A program made the translations under genes and the position numbers. Of a stretch of DNA of 64,000 nt, positions 17,041 through 26,677 are shown piece after piece. Position 1 is the first letter of the stretch, and each line of letters opens with the position of its first letter. Below the pieces are notes generated by a model. The model saw only the letters and a program-made list of their open reading frames with translations, was not told the DNA's origin and made no database searches. The DNA is from JASGJS01 sp047601185 (lineage in GTDB: Bacteria > Pseudomonadota > Gammaproteobacteria > JAURND01): contig JASGJS010000001.1 of NCBI GenBank assembly GCA_047601185.1, positions 1,364,001 through 1,428,000 of the forward strand. Direction: 5' to 3'.

Positions 17041-17236
17041 TATCCATTCAGCACAGCCTAAGGGAAGCTTGAGCTCAAAATAGGTAAGAGGCGTCGTCCT
17101 CGCATGGATGCGGGGATCCAGTCTGCAGGAAGCAAAACTTTACATCCTTGTAGTCTGGATCCCCGCATCCATGCGAGGACGACGCCTCCTGCTTATATTT
17201 AATTCAAGCTTCTCTTAGAATGTGCCGAACGGGTGC
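17041..17236. repeat. Complete family C element, 200-bp near-perfect palindrome
   Basis: This fills most of the 338-bp gap between arnT and the giant J-domain gene. Outer arms (ATCCATTCAGCACA and its complement near 17217-17236) and inner arms (GGCGTCGTCCTCGCATGGAT at about 17090 and its mirror at about 17165) are complementary over nearly the whole length. No coding frame is inside. The layout is that of a non-autonomous MITE-like element. The flanking bases 16914-17040 show nothing I recognise. Confidence 0.85.
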
Positions 17237-17251
17237 TTCTGAGTTTGATAG

Positions 17252-20200
17252 TTAATCAAAATCCATGAATCTATTCCCTGCATCGTTTTCAAAAGCGGGT
17301 TTTATTGTAGTAATAGATTCTCTGTCTACCTCCTTATAACCATTCGCAGTCGCTCTATTAAAACAACCGGCTTTCCAAGCCAGCGCCAAACAGGTCGCCA
17401 GTACTGCAACACCACCCACGATACCCACATACAACCACATCTCAGGCGAAACATGTTTCAAATAATTCCCCGCGGTATTGAAAGCATCCCCCGTCTCATG
17501 GAGAAAACGCTCTGTGCCTTGAGGATCTTGCCAATACGCAATGCCTAGTCCACCTCCTCCAGCGGCGGTTGTGGAAAGACCAATAATGCTAGCGTCTTTT
17601 AATGTAGGGTTTTGAGACCAAAATGAGAGTGGTCGATGAGGGGCCTTACTTTCAGATGCTTCTGGAGTTTGCCCGTCTTTTGTTAAAAGTGATTTCTTAG
17701 AGTCATCCTTATTATCTAATGGTTTAACATTAGATATATTTTTGAAAGGGGATTCCTTAGGTGGCGTATTTTTAGTTAGAGGTTTGGTTTTAGCTTTTGC
17801 TTCCTCCCTTTCCAATTCGGCCTTTAACTCAGTGACATCCCTACATAATTCAGCATAAAACTGGCAGGATGAAGAAGCAGCGCCAATTGCAGTATAGACA
17901 GCGTCAGGTAAAGAAATTTTCCCCAAACCTCCAATCACGACTGTTGGAACAATCTCTGGGTTAACATTTAACTGCACCACTGTAATCGATTTTTGATCTT
18001 TTTCATCTATACTCGCGTAATATAGTGTATCTTCTTTCTTGAGTAGGATGGGCCAGGTATAAGACTGTTGAGCCTTTGCTAAAGGGGTGAGTTCCATGCA
18101 ATCAGCCACTACCATCTTTAACTGCACTTCAGGTGCTAATTTTTCGTCTTTGATCGCTTCTTGGATAGCTTCGAGATTGGCAGCACCATGAGTGCTTTGG
18201 GCTGCTAATAAGCCCTTTCGAGTTGCGGGCTCTGAATAAAACAAGCCTAGCAAGAATTGTTGTTGTTGCTGCTCAGACATGTTAGAAAAAGCGGTTTTAC
18301 CGCTCTGTTGCGCGAATGTTTTGCATGCCCCAATAGATTTTCGAATTTCACTCTCTATTTTTGCATTTAACTCGCATATTTCAGTGGCTAATTTCGGAAA
18401 ATGCTTTTGTTCTTTTAATAGAGTATTTTTAATAGCTTGTAAATTACGTAATCCGCAAGTTGCTTGAAAACTGAGCTCTTGAGTGGATGCTTTATCTTCC
18501 ATGCAGAGTAGTCCCAACAAGTATTGTTGTTGAATTTTAGGATCGGCTTCTAAACGAAAGGCTTTGTTGCCATATATTTCATTAGCTAGATCAACATCCT
18601 TACCATACATTATGATTTGTTGTGGTGTGTAAATGGTTCCTGATAGCTCAGAAACCTGTCGCTGCCAACTCGAGTCTGGCGAAGATTTAATGTCTTTTTC
18701 AGCCATTTTTGCAAAATCAGCCATGAGAGGCTGATAGCTTTTTTGATCTCGATCTCGAACAGACAGCGTTGTTAAAAACTGCCATGGACCTGGATCTCGA
18801 TTGAGTAATAAATTTAATACGACTATTTCACGTTGAGAAGGCGTAAGCTCGGTGTAGGGCTTGCCCCGTAAAGTTTGGATGTCATTGACTTCTACGGCAA
18901 ACCCTTGGCTAGTTTTTAGCGCCGCGGCTAATGGTGTAGTCTTCGTGCCTTCAGTATGCGTGTCTGGAATCAGAATCGATAGTTTTTCTTTGACTTCGAG
19001 CGCTAATAACGACTGCTGAATGAGTGTTACATTAGACTCAGAAGCATTTTCTGGTGTTAAACGTTGTTGAGCGAATAAAACCTGTTTTTGTTGTGCAGAA
19101 TTAAGTTTACTCAATCCCCAAGCGAATAATGGTTGCTCAAATTCATCCAGGGTTGCAAAAGACTGACTTTCCAATAATTCTTTTAAGCTAGGCAAACACT
19201 TTTGTTGAGCATATTCAAAAAGTTTAGGGAAGAGTTCAAACTGCTGATAAGCTTTTTTATGGTTAAACAGATCTAATAATAGAGCACGCTGTTCTTGTAA
19301 GGAAAGTTGATCTATGCCGTCGACAGTTAAGGTACCAGTAGTTTCTGCATACGCATCGGTCCTTAAGAGTCTAAAGATATATTGTGGACGCCCGGTTTCG
19401 CTGAGGAAAGAGTAACTGTTTTGCTTAGCTTCAATGGGGCTTTTTAAAGAATTTTTAACCAATTCTACTGCATCTTTACAAGCATTAAAATTCGGTTTTC
19501 CACTGTATGTAGTTTTCTGCGGACTCAAAATAGTGGGGCCAGTGCCTAAAGAATTATCTATTGCCTCTAAAGTTTTTAAATCATAATTTGCCTGTATATT
19601 AAGGATTGCAAGACGTTCGATCGGGTCATTAATGGCTAGTAAAGTAGTAATAAATGCTGTTCGCTCTGCGGCATTTAATGTAGGTAAATTTTTGCCCTTT
19701 ATTTTGTCTTTTAAATAAGGACGATCTAACAATGATTTAGCTTCTTTTCCTTCGGTGGTTTGTGTGGGCAAATGAGAGGTTGAAGCTGACGAGCTCAGTG
19801 GGCTTGAGGGTAAAGATGTGGCGCTTAAACGGGAGCCTGTTGTTGCTGGGGAGCTTGGAGGAGTGGAAAGATTTTTGGTAGGTGTTTGCGGGGTATAGGG
19901 GGGAGATGACTTAGTTTTTTCATCTTTTGCTTTTTTAGCTTGTTCAACTGCTCGACTCATTTGCGCGCAAAATTTTAGATTGCCTTGGTAGGTAGGGTCT
20001 TTGTCTATCGCCTCTAAGAGGTTCGCTGGAATCTGCTTGTTTTGTTTGATAGAACTGATTTCAGTTTCTGAAAGCTTTTGGAGTTTTACGGTTTTTGCGC
20101 CATTTTTTTCATCATACCCAAAATAAAACCAGGTGGCTTCTTTTGTATAAAAAAGACCAGGTATTTGATTGGTCGCCGCTTTATATTCATCTTCAGTAGG

Positions 20201-22327
20201 CTCTTTTTCAAATGCTCTAATGTTTTCTACTTTGGGTGATGCGTAAGGTAAATATTCTTTCTGAATAGCCTGTTGCAAGCTGAGAAGATTTTTGTCACTT
20301 ATAGTGCCTTGTTGAGTGAGAATTTTTTGTCTACCCTCTGCAGGAAGACAAAATAGTCCCAATAAAAATTTCTTTTGGCTGGCGCCGTCTAAATCTGAAA
20401 AATTGATAGTACCTGTAGTAAAGGCCTGAGTATAGGTTCTAGCCTCTATGGCCTTTTCGATGAATTTTTTGGGTTTTTGGAAGCTATCTTCTAAATGCTG
20501 TAAATTTTCTTGGCGTTTACTGTCTAAATTCTCAGAAATGTCTATAAGGTTTTTTGGATTTTTTCTGAATTGTTCAATAATGGTCTCCTCTTGCTTTCGA
20601 GGGCTATCTGACAAGAGGTGATATAGAAAAGCCGTTTTGATTGCAGGGTCTTTAATTTCTGAGAAATTCCATTTGGTATGGATGAGTGCGCCATAAGTGT
20701 GGATTTTGTTTTTAATAAAATCGCTCACAGATGAAAAGGTGGGCGGTAATTGTTCCTTGTTTTTTTCAATGTCATTCAATATTTGAATGAGATGTGCAGA
20801 AGAATACGTAAGCTGTTTAGTGATTGTTGCTTCAATGTTGGGGGTGAGGCAAAGTAGCGTTAAGTATGCAAGCCTATTTTCTTCGGGAACTATTTGATAA
20901 GGAGTGTCTTTTTGATAAAGATTTCTTGCGTCTCTAAGTGAAATAATGAGTTCCCGAATTTCAGATAAAGACTTAACCAGGTCTTCATCAATATTCAGGT
21001 AGTTTTGATAAAATTGTTGTTTCCAGGGAGTGTACTTATCAGAAATTTTTGGATTTTTTTGAATATTGCTGAGATCCAACAAGTCTCTAACTAACTGGTC
21101 AAAACCGTGGTTAGAATTGAGATATAAGTGAGTTAAAATATGGCGCTGAGAAACTGCAGGTTTGTGTAATAACCCTAAAATAAAAGCTTCTTTAGCTTTT
21201 TCTGTTAACTCTAGATAATTCGATTGTAAATGTTCATCAGTTTTCTTTGCGTTCTCGGCGTGATGTAAAGCTCTTTTTAATCCTTTATGATGTGGATCAA
21301 TTTCAAGAAGTTTCTCTAAGCATTGATTAACTTGTGTGCTTTTTGAGTCCTGTGCATTGATTTTATATAAAGCGCCTTTTTGTGGATAAGAGCCCATTTC
21401 TCCTAATTGCCAGGCAAAAGCGTATTGTTCTGCTTCTGATAATGATTCAAAAGATGGATCATCCTTCTCTGCTAGCTGATTAAAAACTTGCTCTTTTAAA
21501 TACAAAGAGACCGCTGAAAAATTAGGAAACATGTTATAATTTTGATAATTCCCAATTAAATGTAAAAAAACGGCTTCACGCTGTTGAATGTTTAAACTAT
21601 CTAATACAAGGCTGCTCGATTCGTCGGAATCTGAATGATTGATTAATTTTTCATCCGACATCAATTTAGCAATAAATTGAGCAGTGGTAATGCCGCCTTC
21701 TTTTTTATCAAAGCCTTCTTTGACTTTTCTGCTAGGATGATTGAAGAGGTTCAGTTGTGCTTGAATAAATATAGCTGATTTTTTAGACGCTTCATCCAAA
21801 AGGGGAAATTTTTTTAATTTGGATTGTATGTCAGATAAATCATGAGTATGCCGACTAAAAACATACCATAAATCATCTTGAGAAGAGATTTTTAGCAAAG
21901 CCTGTATGAAGTCATTCTGAGCGTCAGGGATCAGTTTTGCTTTGCCCCTAGGCCAAGGATTACTGAGTAATTTTTGTTCGCCTAGCTTTAGATCAGAAAT
22001 AGGGGGGAAATAAGCGGTTTTTGCTTCAGAGCTTGGTGAAAAATGCTGACTGGTTTTGACGCCTCCTACTGAGGTTGCTTCTTTGAGATACGCAGCATGT
22101 CCTATTGCATCGTAACGTTCTTTTTTCCCGACATCACCTAAAACTTCAAAAGCTTCTGATATGAGTTTAAACTGCTTTTCAGCTTCTTCTCGATTAGTAG
22201 GATTTTTATCAGGATGCCACTTCATGGCTAAATTGCGAAAAGCTTTTTTGATCTTGTCTGGAGAAGTTCCTTTTTCTATGCCTAATACCTCATAATAATT
22301 AAGTGTTTCTGTCGTTTGCTCTGTCAT
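17252..22327 (-). CDS. Giant J-domain protein with internal duplication and C-terminal membrane hairpin
   Basis: A 1691-residue protein. Residues 9-75 are a bona fide J-domain (YYEVLGI, KAFRNLAMKW, HPD at 38-40, KERYDAIG), so it should recruit and stimulate an Hsp70. The G/F linker, zinc domain and C-terminal substrate domains of DnaJ are absent. The rest is predicted helical and internally repetitive: a segment near 240-320 recurs near 1000-1085, and one near 650-800 recurs near 1350-1505, with many shorter modules of the form FLLGLF followed about 30 residues on by NLxAIxxAI. A Ser/Thr/Pro-rich linker (about 805-865) separates the halves. Two hydrophobic segments lie at about 1575-1600 and 1630-1652, with a 39-residue polar tail. 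ATG at 22327 has GAAGG upstream; a TTG at 22354 lies in a repeat. Confidence 0.85.
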   Translation of the reverse strand: MTEQTTETLNYYEVLGIEKGTSPDKIKKAFRNLAMKWHPDKNPTNREEAEKQFKLISEAFEVLGDVGKKERYDAIGHAAYLKEATSVGGVKTSQHFSPSSEAKTAYFPPISDLKLGEQKLLSNPWPRGKAKLIPDAQNDFIQALLKISSQDDLWYVFSRHTHDLSDIQSKLKKFPLLDEASKKSAIFIQAQLNLFNHPSRKVKEGFDKKEGGITTAQFIAKLMSDEKLINHSDSDESSSLVLDSLNIQQREAVFLHLIGNYQNYNMFPNFSAVSLYLKEQVFNQLAEKDDPSFESLSEAEQYAFAWQLGEMGSYPQKGALYKINAQDSKSTQVNQCLEKLLEIDPHHKGLKRALHHAENAKKTDEHLQSNYLELTEKAKEAFILGLLHKPAVSQRHILTHLYLNSNHGFDQLVRDLLDLSNIQKNPKISDKYTPWKQQFYQNYLNIDEDLVKSLSEIRELIISLRDARNLYQKDTPYQIVPEENRLAYLTLLCLTPNIEATITKQLTYSSAHLIQILNDIEKNKEQLPPTFSSVSDFIKNKIHTYGALIHTKWNFSEIKDPAIKTAFLYHLLSDSPRKQEETIIEQFRKNPKNLIDISENLDSKRQENLQHLEDSFQKPKKFIEKAIEARTYTQAFTTGTINFSDLDGASQKKFLLGLFCLPAEGRQKILTQQGTISDKNLLSLQQAIQKEYLPYASPKVENIRAFEKEPTEDEYKAATNQIPGLFYTKEATWFYFGYDEKNGAKTVKLQKLSETEISSIKQNKQIPANLLEAIDKDPTYQGNLKFCAQMSRAVEQAKKAKDEKTKSSPPYTPQTPTKNLSTPPSSPATTGSRLSATSLPSSPLSSSASTSHLPTQTTEGKEAKSLLDRPYLKDKIKGKNLPTLNAAERTAFITTLLAINDPIERLAILNIQANYDLKTLEAIDNSLGTGPTILSPQKTTYSGKPNFNACKDAVELVKNSLKSPIEAKQNSYSFLSETGRPQYIFRLLRTDAYAETTGTLTVDGIDQLSLQEQRALLLDLFNHKKAYQQFELFPKLFEYAQQKCLPSLKELLESQSFATLDEFEQPLFAWGLSKLNSAQQKQVLFAQQRLTPENASESNVTLIQQSLLALEVKEKLSILIPDTHTEGTKTTPLAAALKTSQGFAVEVNDIQTLRGKPYTELTPSQREIVVLNLLLNRDPGPWQFLTTLSVRDRDQKSYQPLMADFAKMAEKDIKSSPDSSWQRQVSELSGTIYTPQQIIMYGKDVDLANEIYGNKAFRLEADPKIQQQYLLGLLCMEDKASTQELSFQATCGLRNLQAIKNTLLKEQKHFPKLATEICELNAKIESEIRKSIGACKTFAQQSGKTAFSNMSEQQQQQFLLGLFYSEPATRKGLLAAQSTHGAANLEAIQEAIKDEKLAPEVQLKMVVADCMELTPLAKAQQSYTWPILLKKEDTLYYASIDEKDQKSITVVQLNVNPEIVPTVVIGGLGKISLPDAVYTAIGAASSSCQFYAELCRDVTELKAELEREEAKAKTKPLTKNTPPKESPFKNISNVKPLDNKDDSKKSLLTKDGQTPEASESKAPHRPLSFWSQNPTLKDASIIGLSTTAAGGGGLGIAYWQDPQGTERFLHETGDAFNTAGNYLKHVSPEMWLYVGIVGGVAVLATCLALAWKAGCFNRATANGYKEVDRESITTIKPAFENDAGNRFMDFD

Positions 22328-22346
22328 CTCGTCACCTTCTGTTATT

Positions 22347-22368
22347 GCGGGCAAGCTGCCCGCGCTCC
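22347..22368 (+). repeat. Single family A REP palindrome
   Basis: GCGGGCAAGCTGCCCGCGCTCC lies 20 bp upstream of the J-domain gene start. The partner palindrome found about 150 bp away at other sites is absent. Confidence 0.85.
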
Positions 22369-22416
22369 AGGCTTCGTGCCTCTCATCACTTTGAGCTTAG
22401 TAAGCCCTGTGCTTCG

Positions 22417-23010
22417 TTAATTCGCTAATTTCAATCCTAATAATGCCAATCGCTTTCCCAATGCCTTACATAGTTCAATTTCTTCGTGGGTCAAGGGTTT
22501 TTTACTGTCTGTTCCTGCAAAATGGCTGGCCCCATAAGGGGTACCGCCACTTTGAGTGGTCATTAATGTGGTTTCTGTGTAGGGGATGCCCACCATCACC
22601 ATGCCGTGGTGCATCAGGGGTAGCGCCATACTCAGTAAAGTTGCTTCTTGTCCGCCGTGCAGGCTGGAAGTGGAGGTGAACACGGCGGCGGGTTTGTTGG
22701 CCAGCGCGCCCGATAGCCATAAACTGCTGGTGCCATCCCAAAAATATTTCATGGCGGCGGCCATATTGCCATAGCGGGTGGGGCTGCCGACTGCGAGTCC
22801 GGCGCAGTTTTGCAAATCTTCCAAGGTGGCGTATAAAGCGCCTGCTGGGGGGATGGTGGGTGCGGTGGCTTCAATAGTGGTGGAAACGGCTGGGACGGTT
22901 CGAATTTTTGCTGTCATTCCCTCTACCATTTCTACACCTCGTCCGATATACTCTGCCATTTTAGCAGTGGCTCCGAATCGAGAGTAATAAAGCACTAAAA
23001 TATTTTTCAT
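22417..23010 (-). CDS. wrbA: NAD(P)H:quinone oxidoreductase WrbA
   Basis: WrbA is a tetrameric flavodoxin-like FMN protein that reduces quinones by two electrons and limits oxidative stress. Seen: flavodoxin phosphate loop YYSRFGATAKMAEYIGRG near the N-terminus, PTRYGNMAAAMKYFWD, and STSSLHGGQEATLLSM before the C-terminal helix. The 197-residue length from the ATG at 23010 (MKNILVLYY) matches the family; in-frame ATGs at 23031 and 23094 would add non-family residues. No convincing ribosome binding site is seen for any of them. It is divergent from the L,D-transpeptidase gene, with 82 bp between starts. Confidence 0.93.
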   Translation of the reverse strand: MKNILVLYYSRFGATAKMAEYIGRGVEMVEGMTAKIRTVPAVSTTIEATAPTIPPAGALYATLEDLQNCAGLAVGSPTRYGNMAAAMKYFWDGTSSLWLSGALANKPAAVFTSTSSLHGGQEATLLSMALPLMHHGMVMVGIPYTETTLMTTQSGGTPYGASHFAGTDSKKPLTHEEIELCKALGKRLALLGLKLAN

Positions 23011-23092
23011 GTACGGGGCGAGTGGCTTCATAGAATGTGTTATGATAGCACATCCTTGCTTTATAGGCAAAATTTCCAACAGGCAGAATACC

Positions 23093-24028
23093 ATGAAACT
23101 AAAACCTAGAACGTTGTCTTTGCTGCAAGTTTTATCGCTCGCGAGTATGGTGAGTTGCGTGTCACTCTCCAGTCAGGCGCTGACTTTCAATTTATCCCCC
23201 AATAGTGACATGGTCGGCGAAGTGCAAACCGCGGTGACCAAGCCTGGCGATAGCTTGGCGCAGGTAGCGCGTGACTATGATATGGGCTATACCGAGCTGG
23301 AAGAAGCCAATCCCAATCTTGACCCAGATCATATTCCCGCCGGTTCCGTGATTGTGATTCCCAGCCAATTTATTCTGCCGCCAGGACCTCGCCAGGGCAT
23401 CGTCATTAATTTGGCGGAAATGCGGTTGTATTATTATCCCAAAGGCCGCGATACCGTGATGACGTTTCCCATTGGGATCGGTCGGGAAGGGCAAGATGCT
23501 ACCCCCACCGGCTCGTTAAAAATCGTTGAGCACATCGCTAATCCCACCTGGCATTCTCCTGAATCAATTCGCATCGAACGCGCTAAAGATGGGGTGATTA
23601 TTCCCAAAGTTGTGCCGCCGGGGCCTGATAATCCGCTCGGTAACTATGCTATGCGATTGTCGAATATGACCTATTTGATTCATGGGACCAATGATCCATT
23701 AGGAGGCATTGGGCGACGCAGCAGTGGGGGATGTATTCGGTTGTATCCTGAAGATATTCAACAGCTATTCGGCGCGACACCGAATGGCACGCATGTCGCT
23801 ATTATTAATACCGCTTATAAAGCCGGTTGGGCCAATAATGCGCTTTATTTTGAATCGCATGTGGCGCTTGAAGAGAAGAATAATCAAGCGGTGGATGATA
23901 AGTCACAGATTCAATCGATTATTAATAGGGCAGCGCAGAGCAGGCCGAATGCGACGATCGATTGGAATAAAGTGACGAGTATTTCGGGGGAGACGCAGGG
24001 GTTGCCGCAAACTGTTGGGAAGGTGTAA
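23093..24028 (+). CDS. Periplasmic L,D-transpeptidase with LysM domain
   Basis: YkuD-family enzymes make 3-3 peptidoglycan cross-links or tether lipoproteins to the wall. The 311-residue protein has a signal peptide (LKPRTLSLLQVLSLASMVSC), a LysM-like segment (TKPGDSLAQVARDYDMGYTE ... SVIVIP, about 45-90), and a YkuD domain (about 100-235) with MTFPIGIGREGQDATPTG, HGTNDPLGG and the catalytic SSGGCIRL. This is the ErfK/YbiS type. A C-terminal tail of about 70 residues is polar. The start at 23093 follows AGGCAGAA; upstream in-frame ATGs would bury the signal peptide. Confidence 0.9.
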   Translation: MKLKPRTLSLLQVLSLASMVSCVSLSSQALTFNLSPNSDMVGEVQTAVTKPGDSLAQVARDYDMGYTELEEANPNLDPDHIPAGSVIVIPSQFILPPGPRQGIVINLAEMRLYYYPKGRDTVMTFPIGIGREGQDATPTGSLKIVEHIANPTWHSPESIRIERAKDGVIIPKVVPPGPDNPLGNYAMRLSNMTYLIHGTNDPLGGIGRRSSGGCIRLYPEDIQQLFGATPNGTHVAIINTAYKAGWANNALYFESHVALEEKNNQAVDDKSQIQSIINRAAQSRPNATIDWNKVTSISGETQGLPQTVGKV

Positions 24029-24038
24029 AGACTTTTTA

Positions 24039-24183
24039 GCGGGCAAGCTGCCCGCGCTCCCAAGTTGGTAGCCCTAATCAAAGGTAGTGCTTTTTTATAC
24101 TCATAGCCATTGTGGCAAAAAAGCTCAATCTTGCTCTAAGCTCATTTGAAGCTCGAGCCTGGGAGCGCGGGCTGCTAGCCCGC
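24039..24183. repeat. Family A REP pair (BIME-like)
   Basis: Two inverted REP palindromes (GCGGGCAAGCTGCCCGCGCTCC at 24039-24060 and GGAGCGCGGGCTGCTAGCCCGC at 24162-24183) flank about 100 bp carrying AAGTTGG near the left and GAAGCTCGAGCCTGG near the right. The pair sits between convergent genes and could act as a bidirectional terminator. Confidence 0.88.
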
Positions 24184-24186
24184 TTG

Positions 24187-24993
24187 TTATTTCCATGCCG
24201 GAATAGCCTGTCCCTTAAATAAAGTATTCGCTTCTTGCAGAACAGCAGGTGAGTGTAATGCATTGACCAAAGCCTTCACCTTCGGCTGATTATCTTCCCC
24301 TTGCCGCACCACAATTAAATTGGCATAAGGGGAATTGGCTTTCTCTAAAATCAACGCATCACGAGAAGGTAATAAACCCGCTAACATCGAGTAATTGGTG
24401 TTGATCACCGCCAAGTCCACATCGGGTAAAATACGCGGTAATTGTGCCGCATCAACTTCCTTAAACTGCAATTTTTTGGGATTTTTGAGAATATCCGCAA
24501 TGGTAGCGTCGACTGTACTACCTGGCTTCAACGTGATTAATCCCCCTTTTTCTAAAATGAGTAGGGCGCGTGCTTCATTACTGGGATCATTGGGAATGGC
24601 GACCAGCGCGCCTTGAGGCAATTGTTTGATACTTTTGTATTTTTTAGAGTAAGCACCGACGGGATAGACGAAAGTTTTTCCGACTACAATAAATTTATAA
24701 TTTTTGGCTTTAACCGCCGCTTCTAAGTAGGGTGCATGCTGGAAGACATTGGCGTCGATGCTGCCATCCGACAGTGCTTCATTAGGCATGTTGTAGTCGG
24801 TGAAGGGCACAATGTCAATCGTGTAACCGGCTTGTTGCGCCTGTTGTTTAGCCACTTCCATCAGCTGAGTTTCAGGGCCAGCAATTGTCCCCACTTTAAT
24901 GGTGTTGGGGTTAGAGGCTTTCTCGCCACAAGCAGACAAAACGAATGCGGTGCTTAATACTGCTAGTCGAAATAAAACTTTGATTGAAACCAT
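24187..24993 (-). CDS. metQ: Methionine ABC transporter substrate-binding lipoprotein MetQ
   Basis: MetQ captures D/L-methionine in the periplasm. The 268-residue protein has a lipoprotein signal with lipobox LSAC (residues 19-22) and NLPA-family motifs: KVGTIAGPETQLMEVAKQQA, DANVFQHAPYLE, IPNDPSNEARALLILEKGGL, and AVINTNYSMLAG. It follows metI by 12 nt, giving the usual metN-metI-metQ order on the minus strand. The operon looks extended upstream by ubiG. Confidence 0.94.
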   Translation of the reverse strand: MVSIKVLFRLAVLSTAFVLSACGEKASNPNTIKVGTIAGPETQLMEVAKQQAQQAGYTIDIVPFTDYNMPNEALSDGSIDANVFQHAPYLEAAVKAKNYKFIVVGKTFVYPVGAYSKKYKSIKQLPQGALVAIPNDPSNEARALLILEKGGLITLKPGSTVDATIADILKNPKKLQFKEVDAAQLPRILPDVDLAVINTNYSMLAGLLPSRDALILEKANSPYANLIVVRQGEDNQPKVKALVNALHSPAVLQEANTLFKGQAIPAWK

Positions 24994-25005
24994 ATGACTC
25001 TCCCG

Positions 25006-25647
25006 TTATGACCTTTGAAACTTTGCACTGAGGTAATCTCCCAAAAATTGAATGCCATACACCAGCACAATTAAAATACACACAGTGGATAATAAAATCG
25101 ACACATCAAAACGTTGATAACCGTAATTAATGGCTAAGCTGCCTAAACCGCCACCGCCGACCGCGCCGGCCATTGCTGAATAACTGACCAGACTAATCCA
25201 AACCACGCTCACCCCCTTGATGATACTGGCTCTGGCTTCTAGCAAGAGCACTTTATAGATAATCTGCCAAGGGGTGGCGCCCATGGCTTTGGCGGCTTCA
25301 ATCAGTCCACTATTCACTTCGGCAATAGCATTTTCCACAATTCTGGCAACAAAGGGAATAGCGCCGATGGTTAAAGGGACTAAGGCGGCTTGAGTTCCGA
25401 TGGAGGTGCCGACGATTAAACGGGTAAAAGGAATCAGCGCGATGAGTAGAATGATAAAGGGGATTGCTCTCACCACATTGACGATGCCGCTGAGACCGCG
25501 ATGAGCCAGAGCATGTTGTAAAATACCACCGGGTCGTGAGGTCAATAAGATAACGCCCAGAGGTATTCCGGCGAGAACGGATAATGTGCCTGAGACCAGG
25601 ACCATATAAATCGTTTCTAAAGTACTTTGTAATAATTGATTAATCAT
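25006..25647 (-). CDS. metI: Methionine ABC transporter permease MetI
   Basis: Integral membrane subunit of the MetNIQ importer, 213 residues with five to six membrane helices. The EAA coupling motif is seen as EAAKAMGATPWQIIYKVLLLEA, flanked by VPLTIGAIPFVARIVENAI. It overlaps the metN end by 8 nt, indicating translational coupling. Confidence 0.94.
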   Translation of the reverse strand: MINQLLQSTLETIYMVLVSGTLSVLAGIPLGVILLTSRPGGILQHALAHRGLSGIVNVVRAIPFIILLIALIPFTRLIVGTSIGTQAALVPLTIGAIPFVARIVENAIAEVNSGLIEAAKAMGATPWQIIYKVLLLEARASIIKGVSVVWISLVSYSAMAGAVGGGGLGSLAINYGYQRFDVSILLSTVCILIVLVYGIQFLGDYLSAKFQRS

Positions 25648-26677
25648 CTAGATAGCCTATTACTTCGACAAACACAGAATGGGCTGCTAAATAGGCTTTG
25701 CCCGCTTCTAATTGTGCAAGCTCTCCGAAAACTTCTACCAACATCACGCCCACCATTTGATCGCGAATATATTCAATATTAGCCTGTAGAATATTCAGAT
25801 TCAATTGATAAGCCCTCGCCAACTGTGAAATCAGCGGTTCGCGGGCGGCATTTTCGCAAAAAGACAGACGCCAAACAGGGCGGTTATTGGGTGTAGCTTC
25901 TGGCGCTAATCTTTGTTGTAGTGATTCAGGTAAATCATGCACAGAAGTATTGCGGATGAATTTTTTTGCCGCCGTCGTTTGCGGGCGACTGAAAAATTCT
26001 AACACACTGGCTTGTTCGATGATGTTACCGTGTTCTAAAATAGCCAGTCGATGACAAATTTCTTTAATCACTTGGATATCATGAGTAATGAGCACGATCG
26101 TGATGCCCAGTTGTTCATTCACCTGTTTTAAGAGTTGTAAAATGGTATGACGGGTTTCAGGATCGAGCGCAGAAGTGGCCTCATCACTCAATAACACTTT
26201 AGGCTGATTGGCTAAGGCGCGGGCGATGGCGACGCGTTGTTTTTGTCCGCCGCTCAATTGCGCGGGATAATGCGCACTGCGTTCCGTTAAGCCGGTTAAT
26301 TCTAACAGGGGAGAGACGATTTTTTGAATGTCTTGGCGACTTTTTCCAGAGAGTTCTAACGGAAAAGCGACATTTTGATACACCGTGCGGGTGTTGAGTA
26401 AGTTGAAATGTTGAAAAATCATCCCAATGCGTCGTCGTACTTTCCGCAATTCGGGCATAGATAATTGCGTTAAATCCTGCTGGTCGACAAACACTTTGCC
26501 TTGCGTTGGTGTTTCTAACAAATTGATGCAGCGAATCAACGTGCTTTTCCCCGCGCCGCTTTGTCCAATCACGCCAAAAATTTCACCTGCTGGAATATTT
26601 AAATTGATGTGATTGAGGGCGGTGATGGTTTGCTGTTGATGTTGATACGTTTTCTCGAGATCTCTCAGTTCTATCAT
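25640..26677 (-). CDS. metN: Methionine ABC transporter ATP-binding protein MetN
   Basis: 345 residues. The ATPase domain has Walker A GQSGAGKST, the Q-loop, signature LSGGQKQRVAIARAL, Walker B VLLSDEATSALD and the switch His in LITHD. The C-terminal C2/NIL regulatory domain (about 265-345), which senses intracellular methionine in E. coli MetN and inhibits uptake, is present, so trans-inhibition is likely conserved. Its ATG overlaps the ubiG stop as ATGA. Confidence 0.95.
   Translation of the reverse strand: MIELRDLEKTYQHQQQTITALNHINLNIPAGEIFGVIGQSGAGKSTLIRCINLLETPTQGKVFVDQQDLTQLSMPELRKVRRRIGMIFQHFNLLNTRTVYQNVAFPLELSGKSRQDIQKIVSPLLELTGLTERSAHYPAQLSGGQKQRVAIARALANQPKVLLSDEATSALDPETRHTILQLLKQVNEQLGITIVLITHDIQVIKEICHRLAILEHGNIIEQASVLEFFSRPQTTAAKKFIRNTSVHDLPESLQQRLAPEATPNNRPVWRLSFCENAAREPLISQLARAYQLNLNILQANIEYIRDQMVGVMLVEVFGELAQLEAGKAYLAAHSVFVEVIGYLDD

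Noticed and set aside
22586..22774. Several plus-strand frames opposite wrbA (22443-22987)
   Set aside because: They are antisense shadows of a well-supported wrbA frame.
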